Assembly: GCA_040772545.1 (NCBI GenBank)
Contig: JAXGXY010000003.1
Coordinates: forward strand, 37,701-101,700
Reading direction: 5' to 3'
Length of the DNA: 64,000 nt
From: UBA1431 sp002329665
Lineage (GTDB): Bacteria > Bacillota > Clostridia > Christensenellales > UBA1431
The notes under the pieces were generated by a model. That model saw nothing but the letters and a program-made list of their open reading frames with translations. It ran no database searches and was not told the origin of the DNA. Each line of letters opens with the position of its first letter. Within the stretch, counting starts at the first letter, position 1. Of the stretch, positions 36,004-45,381 are shown in pieces. The position numbers were made by a program, and so were the translations under genes.

Positions 36004-36702
36004 ATGGGTAAGAGAATTGCGGTCGTCGTGCTTGCCGCCGCGCTGCTGGCGGGCGTTTTCCTGCTGCTCAACTCGGAAACGGTGGCCGGCGAACTGGCCG
36101 GCGTACTTGCCCGGAAACAGACGGTCTCGCCCAATCCCCGGGCGGTGACGGGACCGGAGGCGGACATGGTCAACGGTTTCCTTAACCGGGTGAACACGGC
36201 GCCCGTGTACAATTACTCGGGCACGAAGCGGATCTCGGGGGACACGCAGGCCCCTCCGACCACCACCTCGTTCTCCTGCACCGTCAGCGGGGACGATTAC
36301 GCCGTCGAGGCGGTGAAAGGAGAGCGCACGTACCGCCAGCTGTATGTAGACGGGGCTTACTCCCTCGTGGACGACTCGGCGCGAGCGGTGTACCGGGGCC
36401 TCTCCTACATCGATTTCCCCGGAGACCGGCTGAAAGAGGCTTTCACCGGCAAACTGACCCGTATCCGGCACAAGCTCATGGACGGGAACCGCGTCATCAG
36501 CTGCGAGCTCTACAGGAACGGGATCGTCTATACGCTGGTCTTCACCAGGCAGGGAGGGTTGGTCCGTTGCACGTATATATACGACAGCCATGACATCGTG
36601 ATCGATTTTTCCCGGTTCGACGCCGGCGGCACGCCTGTTGTATCCTTCAGCGTTCCGGCCGCGTACCAGGATAGAACCGCCGGGGACTTCAGCCTCAGGT
36701 AA
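36004..36702 (+). CDS. Hypothetical exported protein in exopolysaccharide operon
   Basis: A 232-residue protein with a clear N-terminal hydrophobic segment (KRIAVVVLAAALLAGVFLLL) and an outside region rich in beta strands: FSCTVSGDDYAVEAVKGERTYRQLYVDG, then ISCELYRNGIVYTLVFTRQGGLVRCTYIY. It resembles periplasmic or lipoprotein-like beta-sandwich proteins, but I do not recognise the family. I chose the ATG after GAGGTGG; an ATG 30 bases earlier is possible. Its place between the aminotransferase and the dehydratase suggests a link to polymer export. Confidence 0.75.
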   Translation: MGKRIAVVVLAAALLAGVFLLLNSETVAGELAGVLARKQTVSPNPRAVTGPEADMVNGFLNRVNTAPVYNYSGTKRISGDTQAPPTTTSFSCTVSGDDYAVEAVKGERTYRQLYVDGAYSLVDDSARAVYRGLSYIDFPGDRLKEAFTGKLTRIRHKLMDGNRVISCELYRNGIVYTLVFTRQGGLVRCTYIYDSHDIVIDFSRFDAGGTPVVSFSVPAAYQDRTAGDFSLR

Positions 36703-36777
36703 GCGAAGCGGCCGGTTCGGCGCCGGGGGGTTATAAACGCGTTGCGGGGGGGCATACGTACTGCGGAGGTGCAGATA

Positions 36778-38631
36778 TTGGTAGACAGCAAAGACGTCCT
36801 GCGAAAAGCGGCCACATTCCTTGCGGACATCGCGATACTCTTTTGCGTCATGCTCGTAAACCTCGCCGCGGATAACGCGGGATCGGGCCTTAGCGCGCTC
36901 CTCGACCGGTACAGACTGGTAGTCGCCCTGTACGTGACGCTGTGCGGGCTGATGCTCCTCATGTTCAAATGCTACGACGACCCCTTGAGGGACTATTCCC
37001 TCTTCAGCGCGTCCAAGGCGGCCGGGGCGATGTTCGTGGCCTTCGTGCTCTTCGTCGTGCTCCTTAGCATCATAGGGCAGCGGCCGACCGCGCTGTTCCT
37101 TACAAACCTGTTCATCTATTCCGTCGTTTTCTGCGGGACGTACCGCCTGCTGATCGTTTCCGTGTACCGCATCGGCCCAAATTTCTTCAGGCCGGTCAGC
37201 AAGGGGGACATGCAGCGCGTCATCATCTTCGGCGCGGGCGACGCCGGCAAATACCTGGTAGACATGCTCAACCAGGACAGGTCCAAGCGGATGAAACCGG
37301 TCGCCTTCATCGACGACAACCCCCGCCTCGACCGCAAGAAGGTCAAGGGGCTCCTCGTGGTCGGGCCCCGGGAACTGATTCCGTACGCGGCGAAAAAATA
37401 CAAGGCCGACATCATCATCATCGCGATCCCGTTCGTGAGCAACTCGACCATTAGGGAGATATTCAACCTCTGCTGCCAGTCCAACTGCCAGGTGCGGCGG
37501 TTCGGGAACATGTCCAGCTTCACGTTCGAGGGCCTCGCCAAATCGACGATCAACGAAGTGCGCGTCGAGGACCTCCTGCAGCGCGACTAGGTCAAGCTCG
37601 ACCTCGAGAGCGTCAAGCAGATGATCTGGGGGAAGGTGGTGCTGGTCACCGGCGGCGCGGGCTCCATCGGGTCCGAGCTGTGCAGGCAGATCATGCACTA
37701 CGGCGCAAGGCAGCTCATCGTCTTCGATTTCGACGAAAACGGCCTGTTCGAGATCGCGGGGGAACTCAAGCGAAAATACAGCGAGTCCCTCTTTATTACC
37801 TGCCTCGGGTCCATCCGTGACAGGGAAAGGCTCGACTCCGTATTCGCCAAATACCGCCCGCACATCGTGTTCCACGCGGCCGCGCACAAACACGTGCCCA
37901 TGATGGAGAGCAACCCGCGCGAAGCCATCCTCAACAACATCATCGGGACGCAGAACGTGGCCGAGTCCGCCGTCGAGCACGGCGTGAAGCGATTCATCCA
38001 GATCTCCACCGACAAGGCGGTCAACCCCTCCAACATCATGGGCGCGACCAAGCGGGTGGCCGAACTCATCATCCAGCAGCAGCAAGCGCGGGGGCGTACC
38101 GTCTTTGCGGCGGTGCGGTTCGGAAACGTGCTGGGAAGCAACGGCAGCGTCGTGTCCGTGTTCAAGAGGCAGATCAGGGAGGGCGGCCCGCTCACCGTCA
38201 CCGACAAAGAAATCACCCGGTACTTCATGACCATCCCCGAGGCTGTGCAACTCGTGCTCGAGGCCGGCTCCATGGCCAGGGGCGGCGAGATATTCGTGCT
38301 GGACATGGGCGAGCCGGTGAAGATCTATGACCTCGCCGTAACGATGATAAAGCTCTCCGGCCTCGAACCGGAGAAGGACATCAAGATCGAGGTCACCGGA
38401 CTGCGCCCCGGGGAAAAGCTCTACGAGGAAATCAGCCTCACGGAGGAGACCGTGACCAAAACCTCCAAGGACAAGATCTTCGTGCTCAAATCGTCCTTCG
38501 ACTCCGAGCGCGAAGAGGTGGAGGCGAGCTTTTTTAAGCTGCGGGAGTACATCGACAACAGGGACTATGCGATGGCATACAACCAGATAAAGGTGCTCAT
38601 TCCGTCCTTCGATAACAATATCGCAATGTGA
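36778..38631 (+). pseudogene. CapD/EpsC/FlaA1-like nucleotide-sugar 4,6-dehydratase interrupted by an in-frame TAG
   Basis: The gene starts at TTG (36778) after GGAGG. The first part has four membrane helices and a CoA-binding-like Rossmann domain (VIIFGAGDAGKYLVDML, VAFIDDNPRLD). After RVEDLLQRD an amber TAG (37588-37590) stops the frame; the same frame resumes VKLDLESVKQMIWGKVVLVTGGAGSIGSELCRQI with the SDR dehydratase domain (ISTDKAVNPSNIMGATKR, TVFAAVRFGNVLGSNGS). Homologues read QRDEVKLDL or similar, so one GAG to TAG change explains it. An independent start at 37621 could still give the soluble catalytic domain. The enzyme would make UDP-4-keto-6-deoxy-sugar for the aminotransferases. 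Confidence 0.85.
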
Positions 38632-38656
38632 CGGACCCGAAAGGAGACGGGGTATT

Positions 38657-39997
38657 TTGGACGCTTCCAGGGGAATGACGCGAAGATCGATGCATTCGGC
38701 CATGGGCGCGCTGGTTAGAAGGTGGTACTGGCCCGCCATCTTCTGCATCGTGTTTGCGTTCGCCGCCGCCGCCCTGTATCTGTGGCGCGGATACTATCCC
38801 AAGTACAAGGTCTCCAGGACGTTCATCCCGGCGTACTATTACGTCGACAACAACGGGAACGCCATCGTTTCCGACAGCATCGGGGGCATCATCGTGCGCT
38901 CGATGACCTACTCGCAGCTGGTGCAAAACAACCAGGTGCGCGACGCGGTTAGGAACGCCCTCGATTTCGACATCACGAAAGAAGAATACGACCAGGCGAT
39001 TCTTGCCGAAGTCAACGACAACAGCGCGGCGGTCACCCTCACCGTCGAGTGGCGGGACAGGGCCCAGGCGCTGCAGATCTCGCAGGCCGTAAAAGCATAT
39101 CTTACCCACGTCATAGCCGAAAACGCGGACGCCGGAACGTTGATCTGGCTCGAAGGCTATTCCGCCGAGAGCGAGATCAAACCGACGCCGCCGTCGTTAT
39201 TCTTCGCCCTCGGGGCGCTTCTGGGCCTGGTAACCGGCGCTTGCTTCGCGATGTTCCTCGGCGTGGCCGACAAACGCGTTTTCGATATCGAGCAGGTGCG
39301 TTACGGCGGCGATGTCGACGTGATCGGCGTAATCGGGGAGGACCGCGTGTTCACGGGGAAGAGCTGGGCCAACAGGAGCGAGCTGAACAATTCGCACCGC
39401 CAGCTCGCGGCCATCGCGCTGCATATCAAGACGCAGATGGGGACCCTCGGCAAAAAACTCGTCATGTGCACAGCGCCCACCGGCAACTGCGGGACAACAA
39501 GGGTCGCCACGGAAGTAGCGAAGCTCCTTTCCAACATGAAGCTGAAGGTGCTTATCGTCACGGTGAAAATGAAAGCCTCGCCGGATGCCGAACCGCCCGC
39601 GGCCGAACCGGCTACGGAGCAGCTCTACCCCGGCGTCGACGGCTGCGTGTGCACCTGGGACGACTCGGAAAACAACAGCGCCTATATCGGCCCGATCTCG
39701 AAGACCCTCTCCGAGGCCATAAACCGCTACGACTTCGTCCTCGTCGACTGCCCGCCGCTGCTCGAAAACGTGGAACTGGCCCTGTTCACCGGCGGGATGG
39801 ACGCGACGCTGCTCGTGCTCAGATACGGGAAAACGAAGTACGGCGAGGTCCTCTCGGCCGTTTCCCTGCTGAAACGGGCGCAGGCCAGCCCGGTCTGGGC
39901 CGTGTGGAACTACGCCGACAGGCGTTACCTGGAAAGCCCCTGCATCCGGAGTTCGAACCAGTGCCTGCTGTTGGAGGCAAACGATGACAGGCCCTAG
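38657..39997 (+). CDS. Wzz/CpsC-like chain-length protein fused to BY-kinase-like ATPase domain with degenerate P-loop
   Basis: The 446-residue protein starts at TTG after AAAGGAGACGGGG. Residues 20-190 form a Wzz-type region: membrane helix, an extracellular segment and a second helix (LFFALGALLGLVTGACFAMFLG). The rest is a MinD/BY-kinase-like domain with Walker A' region MCTAPTGNCGTTRVATEVAKLL near 272, where the P-loop Lys is absent, and Walker B FVLVDCPPLLEN near 360. A C-terminal Tyr cluster typical of BY-kinases is weak (YADRRYLES). It should control polymer length or assembly; kinase activity is doubtful. Confidence 0.85.
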   Translation: MDASRGMTRRSMHSAMGALVRRWYWPAIFCIVFAFAAAALYLWRGYYPKYKVSRTFIPAYYYVDNNGNAIVSDSIGGIIVRSMTYSQLVQNNQVRDAVRNALDFDITKEEYDQAILAEVNDNSAAVTLTVEWRDRAQALQISQAVKAYLTHVIAENADAGTLIWLEGYSAESEIKPTPPSLFFALGALLGLVTGACFAMFLGVADKRVFDIEQVRYGGDVDVIGVIGEDRVFTGKSWANRSELNNSHRQLAAIALHIKTQMGTLGKKLVMCTAPTGNCGTTRVATEVAKLLSNMKLKVLIVTVKMKASPDAEPPAAEPATEQLYPGVDGCVCTWDDSENNSAYIGPISKTLSEAINRYDFVLVDCPPLLENVELALFTGGMDATLLVLRYGKTKYGEVLSAVSLLKRAQASPVWAVWNYADRRYLESPCIRSSNQCLLLEANDDRP

Positions 39998-40796
39998 GGT
40001 ATCGGTGCTGATGTCGGTGTATAACAACGTTTCGAGCGTCGACGAAAGCATCCGTTCGATCGTCGCGCAGACGTTTTCCGACTGGGAAATGATACTGATC
40101 GACGATGCGTCGACGGACGGCTCGGCCGAGCGCCTCCTTCGGTGGCAGGAACGCGACGGCAGGATACGGGTCTTAAGGAACGAGACGAACGCCGGGCTTG
40201 CCGCGTCGCTGAACCGGGCGCTTAATAACGCTTCGGGGGCATATGTCGCGAGGATGGACGGCGACGACGTGGCGATGCCGCACCGCTTCGCGCGGCAGGC
40301 CGCCTTCCTGGACCAAAACCCGGACTGCGCCCTGGTCAGCGCCGGTTGCGTCCTTTTCGACGAGCAGGGCGAATGGGGAAGGCGCTTCGGCCTGCCGAGG
40401 CCGAAGAAGCGCGATTTTCTGTGGGGCAGCCAGTTTCTGCATCCGGCGTCCATGATGCGGCGGGAAGCGCTGCTGGCCGCGGGAGGCTACCGCGTGAGCA
40501 GGGACACGCTCCGCACGGAGGACTACGACCTGTTCATGCGGATGTACGCCCTCGGCTATCACGGATGCAACCTCGACGAGCCGCTGTTAAAATATTTCGA
40601 ACCCCGCAGGCCGCGCCGCGTGAAACTCATCGAGCGGTGGCGCGAGGCGAAGACCCGGCACAGGGGCTTCAAGGCGCTCGGGCTCATGCCGCGCGGCTTC
40701 TTTTTCGTTATTAAGCCGCTTTTGACGGGCCTCGTCCCCGGCCGGCTGAAACGGAAATACCAGGAAAAAAAATACGCCCCGGGAGGCGGGGTCTGA
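39984..40796 (+). CDS. Glycosyltransferase family 2
   Basis: The 270-residue GT-A fold enzyme starts VSVLMSVYNNVSSVDESIRSI, with the nucleotide-sugar region ILIDDASTDGSAERLLRWQ near residue 35 and the metal-binding YVARMDGDDVAMP near 88. A C-terminal basic helix (residues 205-265) may hold it at the membrane. It starts 14 bases inside the Wzz-like gene. Acceptor and donor cannot be read. One of six glycosyltransferases in the locus. Confidence 0.9.
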   Translation: MTGPRVSVLMSVYNNVSSVDESIRSIVAQTFSDWEMILIDDASTDGSAERLLRWQERDGRIRVLRNETNAGLAASLNRALNNASGAYVARMDGDDVAMPHRFARQAAFLDQNPDCALVSAGCVLFDEQGEWGRRFGLPRPKKRDFLWGSQFLHPASMMRREALLAAGGYRVSRDTLRTEDYDLFMRMYALGYHGCNLDEPLLKYFEPRRPRRVKLIERWREAKTRHRGFKALGLMPRGFFFVIKPLLTGLVPGRLKRKYQEKKYAPGGGV

Positions 40797-41941
40797 TGGG
40801 CGCCCCGGTACGCGTGCTGCACGTCCTCTCCTCCACGATGCGCGCCGGCGTCGAGATGATGGTGCTCAACCTCTTCCGCGAGATGGACAGGGAAAGAGTC
40901 CTGTTCGATTTCGTGGCGCACGACCTGGGGGAAGACGACCTCGGCGGCGAGATACGGCGCCTCGGCGGCAGGGTCTTTTGCGTCCCCCTGCTCAGCAGGG
41001 TCGGGATACGGAAGTTCGTTCGGATCATCCTCGGTGTGATCGAGGAAAACGGGCCGTATGCGGCCGTGCACACACACACCGATTACCAGGGCGGGTTCTC
41101 GGCCCTCGCCGCGAAGAAAGCGGGCGTTGCGCGGCGGATCTGTCACGCGCACCTGGACACGCGGAAGATGCGCTCGCCCGTCTTCCTCGCGAAAAAACTC
41201 CTCGGACGGGCGTTCATCAGGAATAACGCCACGCAGCTCTGCGCGTGCAGCCGGTACGCGGGCATCGCCCTTTTTGGCAGGCGCGCGGCAAACAGGGGCC
41301 TTGTGAAGGTCGTCAACAACGGGATCGACCTCACCGGGTACGCCGAATGTGACCCGCAGGCAAGGGAAAGGCTGGTGCTTAGCTGTAACGGGGGCGACAA
41401 CACCCGGCTGATCGGGAACGTGGCGCGTCTGAACCCCGTCAAGAACCACGCCTTCATACTGGACATGGCCGCCGAAGCGAAAGCGGCGGGGCTCGACTGC
41501 CGGTTCGTGATCGTCGGCAGCGGCGACCTATACGGGGAGTTGCTCGAAAAACGCCGCCGAATGGGAGTGGCGGACACGGTCTTTTTCCTCGGAACGAGGG
41601 AAGACGTCCCGCAGCTCATGCAGTGCTTCGACGCTTTCGTGCTCCCTTCGCACGCCGAAGGGCTGCCCCTTACGGTGGTCGAGGCGCAGGCGGCGGGCAC
41701 GCCGGTGATCGCCGCGACCTGCGTCCCGAAAGAAGCGGACATGGGGCTCGGCCTGCTTAACACGATACCGGTCGGCGCCGGGGCGCGGGCCTGGCTGGAG
41801 CGCGTCGGCCGCGTGACGGAGCGCGCCAGGCGGCCGGATGCCGCGTCGCGCCTCGAAGCCGTCCGGCGGCGCGGCTTCGACGCGAAATCCAACGTGCGCA
41901 CGGTGGCTGCGCTTTACGGCCTGGACGACGAGCCGGCCTGA
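40796..41941 (+). CDS. Glycosyltransferase family 4 (EpsF-like)
   Basis: The 381-residue GT-B enzyme starts RVLHVLSSTMRAGVEMMVLNLFREMD and has VHTHTDYQGGFSALAAKKAG, an acceptor-side AHLDTRKMRSP segment, then the donor domain IGNVARLNPVKNHAFILDMAAEAKA and the donor-site EX7E region SHAEGLPLTVVEAQAAGTPVI near residue 285. It resembles EpsF of the Bacillus eps operon. The start overlaps the previous stop by one base. Confidence 0.9.
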   Translation: MGAPVRVLHVLSSTMRAGVEMMVLNLFREMDRERVLFDFVAHDLGEDDLGGEIRRLGGRVFCVPLLSRVGIRKFVRIILGVIEENGPYAAVHTHTDYQGGFSALAAKKAGVARRICHAHLDTRKMRSPVFLAKKLLGRAFIRNNATQLCACSRYAGIALFGRRAANRGLVKVVNNGIDLTGYAECDPQARERLVLSCNGGDNTRLIGNVARLNPVKNHAFILDMAAEAKAAGLDCRFVIVGSGDLYGELLEKRRRMGVADTVFFLGTREDVPQLMQCFDAFVLPSHAEGLPLTVVEAQAAGTPVIAATCVPKEADMGLGLLNTIPVGAGARAWLERVGRVTERARRPDAASRLEAVRRRGFDAKSNVRTVAALYGLDDEPA

Positions 41942-41966
41942 AGCGGCCCGTGCTGGGGGACGATAC

Positions 41967-43118
41967 GTGGGCAATCTGTTACAATACGGCAACTCGGTGA
42001 CTTTGTACGCCGCATGTTTCCTGCTTTCTGCGGCGCTGGCCGGCCTGGCGCAGCTCTACGAGCGCAGGACCAGGCCCATACGGCTCTCCCCGAACGGCTG
42101 GCAGGGCACGCGCCCCGCCCTCGTGCTGTGGGCCCTGTCGCTGGCGGTGCCCCTTTTGCTGTCCTCTTTAAGGTGGGAAGTGGGCACGGACTACGTCACC
42201 TACGGACAGCTATATACATCCCTGAACCAAATCGATACGCTGGGGGAGTTCGTCTACCAGCTCCCCATAACGGAACCGGGGTACATCCTGCTCAACTTCT
42301 TCGTCAAGGCGGTATTCAACACCCCGGTCATGGTCTACGCGATCTGCGCGCTGATCACCCTCTTCTTTTTTTACCGCGCGATCGAGGACTACCACGAAAA
42401 AGGCTCGGTGATGCTGGCGGCGCTCGTTTTCTTCGCCCTGTTCTATTCGGTCACGCTCAACATCATGCGGCAGATGATCGCCGTCTCCATCATGTTCTTC
42501 GCCACGCGCTATTTGTTCCGGCAAAAATACTCTATGGCGGCGGCCTGGGCCGTGGTGGCGGCCTCTTTCCACGTGACGGCGCTCGTCGTCGTCGTTTTCT
42601 GGGTCATCCGCGGAGAGCAGCGCTGGCAAAAAATAGCCCGGATAGCGGTCTTTTTCGCTCTCATCGCGTTTTTATTCGGCTCCATGGCCTTCGGTTCAGT
42701 CCTCGAACGCATCCCCTTCTTCAGCACCCTCAGCCTGCAGCCCGAGTCGTCGCCTGGCGTCGGCCTGCTCCTGCTGAGGGCGCCCATCTGCTTGCCCCTC
42801 CTGCTGTTTCGAAAAAGGCTGGTTGCGCACGACGAAAGGAACCGGTTCTGGCTCGTTTTTCTGGTGTTCGAGGTCGCGTTCAGCCATCTGGGGTATATCG
42901 ACTCCGTTTTCATCAGGCTGGCGCTGTACTTCGCGGTCTCCTGGATCGTGCTCCTACCCCAGCTCGTGCGCTGCATGCCGACCCGTTCGGACCAGTACCG
43001 GATGGGGGCCTATGTCGCGCTGGTGCTCGCGGCGCTGTGGGTATTCGACGTCGTAATCAACAATAACAACGGCGTATTGCCCTATAAAAGCCTGTTTGAC
43101 GCCATAAATATTGCATGA
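41967..43118 (+). CDS. epsG: EpsG-family exopolysaccharide polymerase
   Basis: The 383-residue integral membrane protein has about ten helices and the EpsG family pattern: SLRWEVGTDYVTYGQLYTSL near residue 70, EPGYILLNFFVKAVF and LALVFFALFYSVTLNIMRQMIAVSIMFFATRYL. EpsG-type proteins are thought to polymerise repeat units at the membrane. The GTG at 41967 after GGGGGA is preferred; the longer open frame overlaps the preceding gene and lacks family similarity. Confidence 0.88.
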   Translation: MGNLLQYGNSVTLYAACFLLSAALAGLAQLYERRTRPIRLSPNGWQGTRPALVLWALSLAVPLLLSSLRWEVGTDYVTYGQLYTSLNQIDTLGEFVYQLPITEPGYILLNFFVKAVFNTPVMVYAICALITLFFFYRAIEDYHEKGSVMLAALVFFALFYSVTLNIMRQMIAVSIMFFATRYLFRQKYSMAAAWAVVAASFHVTALVVVVFWVIRGEQRWQKIARIAVFFALIAFLFGSMAFGSVLERIPFFSTLSLQPESSPGVGLLLLRAPICLPLLLFRKRLVAHDERNRFWLVFLVFEVAFSHLGYIDSVFIRLALYFAVSWIVLLPQLVRCMPTRSDQYRMGAYVALVLAALWVFDVVINNNNGVLPYKSLFDAINIA

Positions 43119-43178
43119 TAATATGTATGATAATGCAGCGCGCCCGTGCGGCTATTACGAAAGGGCATCCTCCCTATC

Positions 43179-44234
43179 ATGACCGCAAACGAACCCCTGG
43201 TATCCGTTGTGATGCCCAATTACAATACGCCTGAGGAATACCTGTGCGCGGCCATCGGAAGCGTACTGGGGCAGACGTATGCCAACATCGAATTCATCAT
43301 CGTCGACGACGCTTCCACCGGCGAAGATGTGCGGGTCATAGAATCCATGGGCGACCCGCGGATCATCCTCCTTCGAAACGAACGGAACATGCATGTTTCA
43401 CATTCGCTCAACAGGGCCCTGGCGCGCGCGTCCGGGGAGTATGTCGCGCGGATGGATTCCGACGACATCTGCCTTCCCCAAAGAATCGAAAAACAGGTCC
43501 GGTTCATGCAACGGAGGCCGGACATAGACGTGCTGTGCTCCAGGGTGCGGATGTTCGGGGACAAAAACGGCGTTTTCTCGGCCGGTATCCGCGACGCGGA
43601 CCGGATGAAGACAGAAGTGTTCTTCTCAAACCCCGTCATCCACCCGAGCGTGATGTTCAGGGCTTCGTTCCTGAAGGCGCATGCCGTGACGTACAGCACG
43701 CACGCGGACTACAAGGCGGCGGAGGACTACGAGCTCTGGTCGCGGTGCGCCTTCTTCGGACGGATATTCGAGTATCCGAAGGTGCTCCTTAAATACCGGA
43801 TGCACGCAAGGCAGGTGTCTATGGCGACGCGGGAGCTGCAGGAAGCGAGCGCCAACCGCGTACGGCGCGACATGCTGGGCTGGCTGGGCATCACGCCGAC
43901 CCCGCGCGAAACGGAGGTGCACTTCAGTTTCTGCACGGACAACGCCTCGCCCGGCATTCCCCTTTCGGAAACGGAGGACTGGGCCAACAGGCTCCTCGAC
44001 GCCAACGCGCGCGCCCGCGTCTTCGATACGCGTTGTTTCAGGAAAGCCGTCATACGGCATTTCTTCGTCACGGCGGTGAAGGCGGCGCTTAAAAAACAGG
44101 CCCCGCTGCGGCAGTCCCTGCGATCAAAGCTCATGAAAAAGGCGCTCTCGCCGGCCCATTACGTTGCCTACGCGCAAAGGTACGCGTTTTCAAGAAGGCT
44201 CAACAGGCTTCGCGGCCGGGCCGGCGGCGTTTGA
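43179..44234 (+). CDS. Glycosyltransferase family 2
   Basis: The 351-residue GT-A enzyme has PLVSVVMPNYNTPEEYLCAAIGSVLGQ, the FIIVDDASTGEDVRVIESM donor region and YVARMDSDDICLPQRIEKQ with the metal-binding DSD. A 100-residue C-terminal extension with basic helices may bind the membrane or a partner. The start is uncertain: the ATG at 43179 is used; a GTG at 43146 is in frame but has no ribosome site. A second family 2 enzyme of the locus. Confidence 0.88.
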   Translation: MTANEPLVSVVMPNYNTPEEYLCAAIGSVLGQTYANIEFIIVDDASTGEDVRVIESMGDPRIILLRNERNMHVSHSLNRALARASGEYVARMDSDDICLPQRIEKQVRFMQRRPDIDVLCSRVRMFGDKNGVFSAGIRDADRMKTEVFFSNPVIHPSVMFRASFLKAHAVTYSTHADYKAAEDYELWSRCAFFGRIFEYPKVLLKYRMHARQVSMATRELQEASANRVRRDMLGWLGITPTPRETEVHFSFCTDNASPGIPLSETEDWANRLLDANARARVFDTRCFRKAVIRHFFVTAVKAALKKQAPLRQSLRSKLMKKALSPAHYVAYAQRYAFSRRLNRLRGRAGGV

Positions 44235-44245
44235 GGATGGATGTC

Positions 44246-45355
44246 ATGAAACAGATGCCGGATACAACGGCCCGTTCGGGCATAGGGCGGTACGCCGCCA
44301 TAGCAGTAGCGCTGCTGGCGGTCGCCGCCGTCGCTTTCGTGGACTGGCGCACGGTCCGTTCCCTCTTCAGGGGCATGTTTGTGCTGCAGGCCGCCGATTT
44401 TCCGGGACGGTACGAATATACCGCGGAAGAAGCGTGGTATACGATCGAAAACGACCGTTTCGGGATCGACGGCAACGGCCGGGATGCGCAGGCGACGACC
44501 GACGGCATCAACCAGGCCCTCGCCTGGGCGAGCGCCACCGGCTGGGACAAGGTGCGTCTTTGTGAAGGCACGTACCTGATCCGGTCCGACTGGAGCAGCC
44601 CCTATAAGCTGCCGACGGGCGGAATAGAGGTGCCGTCCGGTATGACGCTCGACCTGGGAGACGCCGTGCTCATCATCGAGCCGAACGCCTCCCCCAGCTA
44701 CTGCATCATCGCGATCGCCGGGAAGAGCGACGTGACCGTGCTCGGCGGGCGGCTGATCGGGGACCGGTACGGCCACGACTACGGTTCGGGCGGCACGCAC
44801 GAATGGGGATTCGGCGTCGCGGTGGCCGCGAGCACGGACGTGCTGATACAGGACATGGAGATACGCAACACCACCGGCGACGGCATCATCCTCGAGGGGT
44901 CCTACGTCCCGCTCGCCGAGAACGGGAGGCAGAGCACGAACGTGCGCGTCTACGGCTGCAGGATCGGCGGCTGCCGCAGGCAGGGCGTCAGCGTGGTGGG
45001 CGCGACCGACAGCGTCATCGCGGGCAACGAGATCTTCGGCATCGGCGGCACCGACCCGCAGTACGGGATCGACGTCGAGCCGGGGCTCGATTATGGGGCT
45101 CACGGTGTGAAGATTCACGACAACCTGATCTACGGCTGCGCTGCGGGCGCGATCAGCTGCCACGGCGGCTCGGGTTACGAAGTTTACCGGAACCGGTGCA
45201 TCGGCAACAACATCATCGCGGTAAGCTGCTCCGACGTGAGCATATACGGCAACATGATCGCCTCGAGCAAGGTCAGGGTCCATGACACCACCGCCGACGT
45301 CCGTGTGTATGACAACGTCCTCGACCTGACCAGCAGGCTCATCATAGAGGAATAA
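44246..45355 (+). CDS. Membrane-anchored right-handed beta-helix protein
   Basis: The 369-residue protein has an N-terminal signal anchor (YAAIAVALLAVAAVAFVDW) and then a parallel beta-helix. Pectate-lyase-like repeats include AQATTDGINQALAWASATG, GIEVPSGMTLDLGDAVLIIEP, HEWGFGVAVAASTDVLIQDMEIRN and TDPQYGIDVEPGLDYG. No catalytic set is identified. The helix is very similar, region by region, to the C-terminal half of the c-di-GMP-riboswitch-controlled protein at 52241-54388. Such proteins bind or cleave polysaccharide, so it may modify or tailor the polymer. Confidence 0.85.
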   Translation: MKQMPDTTARSGIGRYAAIAVALLAVAAVAFVDWRTVRSLFRGMFVLQAADFPGRYEYTAEEAWYTIENDRFGIDGNGRDAQATTDGINQALAWASATGWDKVRLCEGTYLIRSDWSSPYKLPTGGIEVPSGMTLDLGDAVLIIEPNASPSYCIIAIAGKSDVTVLGGRLIGDRYGHDYGSGGTHEWGFGVAVAASTDVLIQDMEIRNTTGDGIILEGSYVPLAENGRQSTNVRVYGCRIGGCRRQGVSVVGATDSVIAGNEIFGIGGTDPQYGIDVEPGLDYGAHGVKIHDNLIYGCAAGAISCHGGSGYEVYRNRCIGNNIIAVSCSDVSIYGNMIASSKVRVHDTTADVRVYDNVLDLTSRLIIEE

Positions 45356-45381
45356 ACAAGCGACTGGCGGGAGATGATGCG

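Noticed and set aside
34777..38748. Long minus-strand open frame of 1323 codons
   Set aside because: It is antisense to the aminotransferase, the exported protein and the dehydratase, with Arg/Gly/His-biased composition and no recognisable motif.
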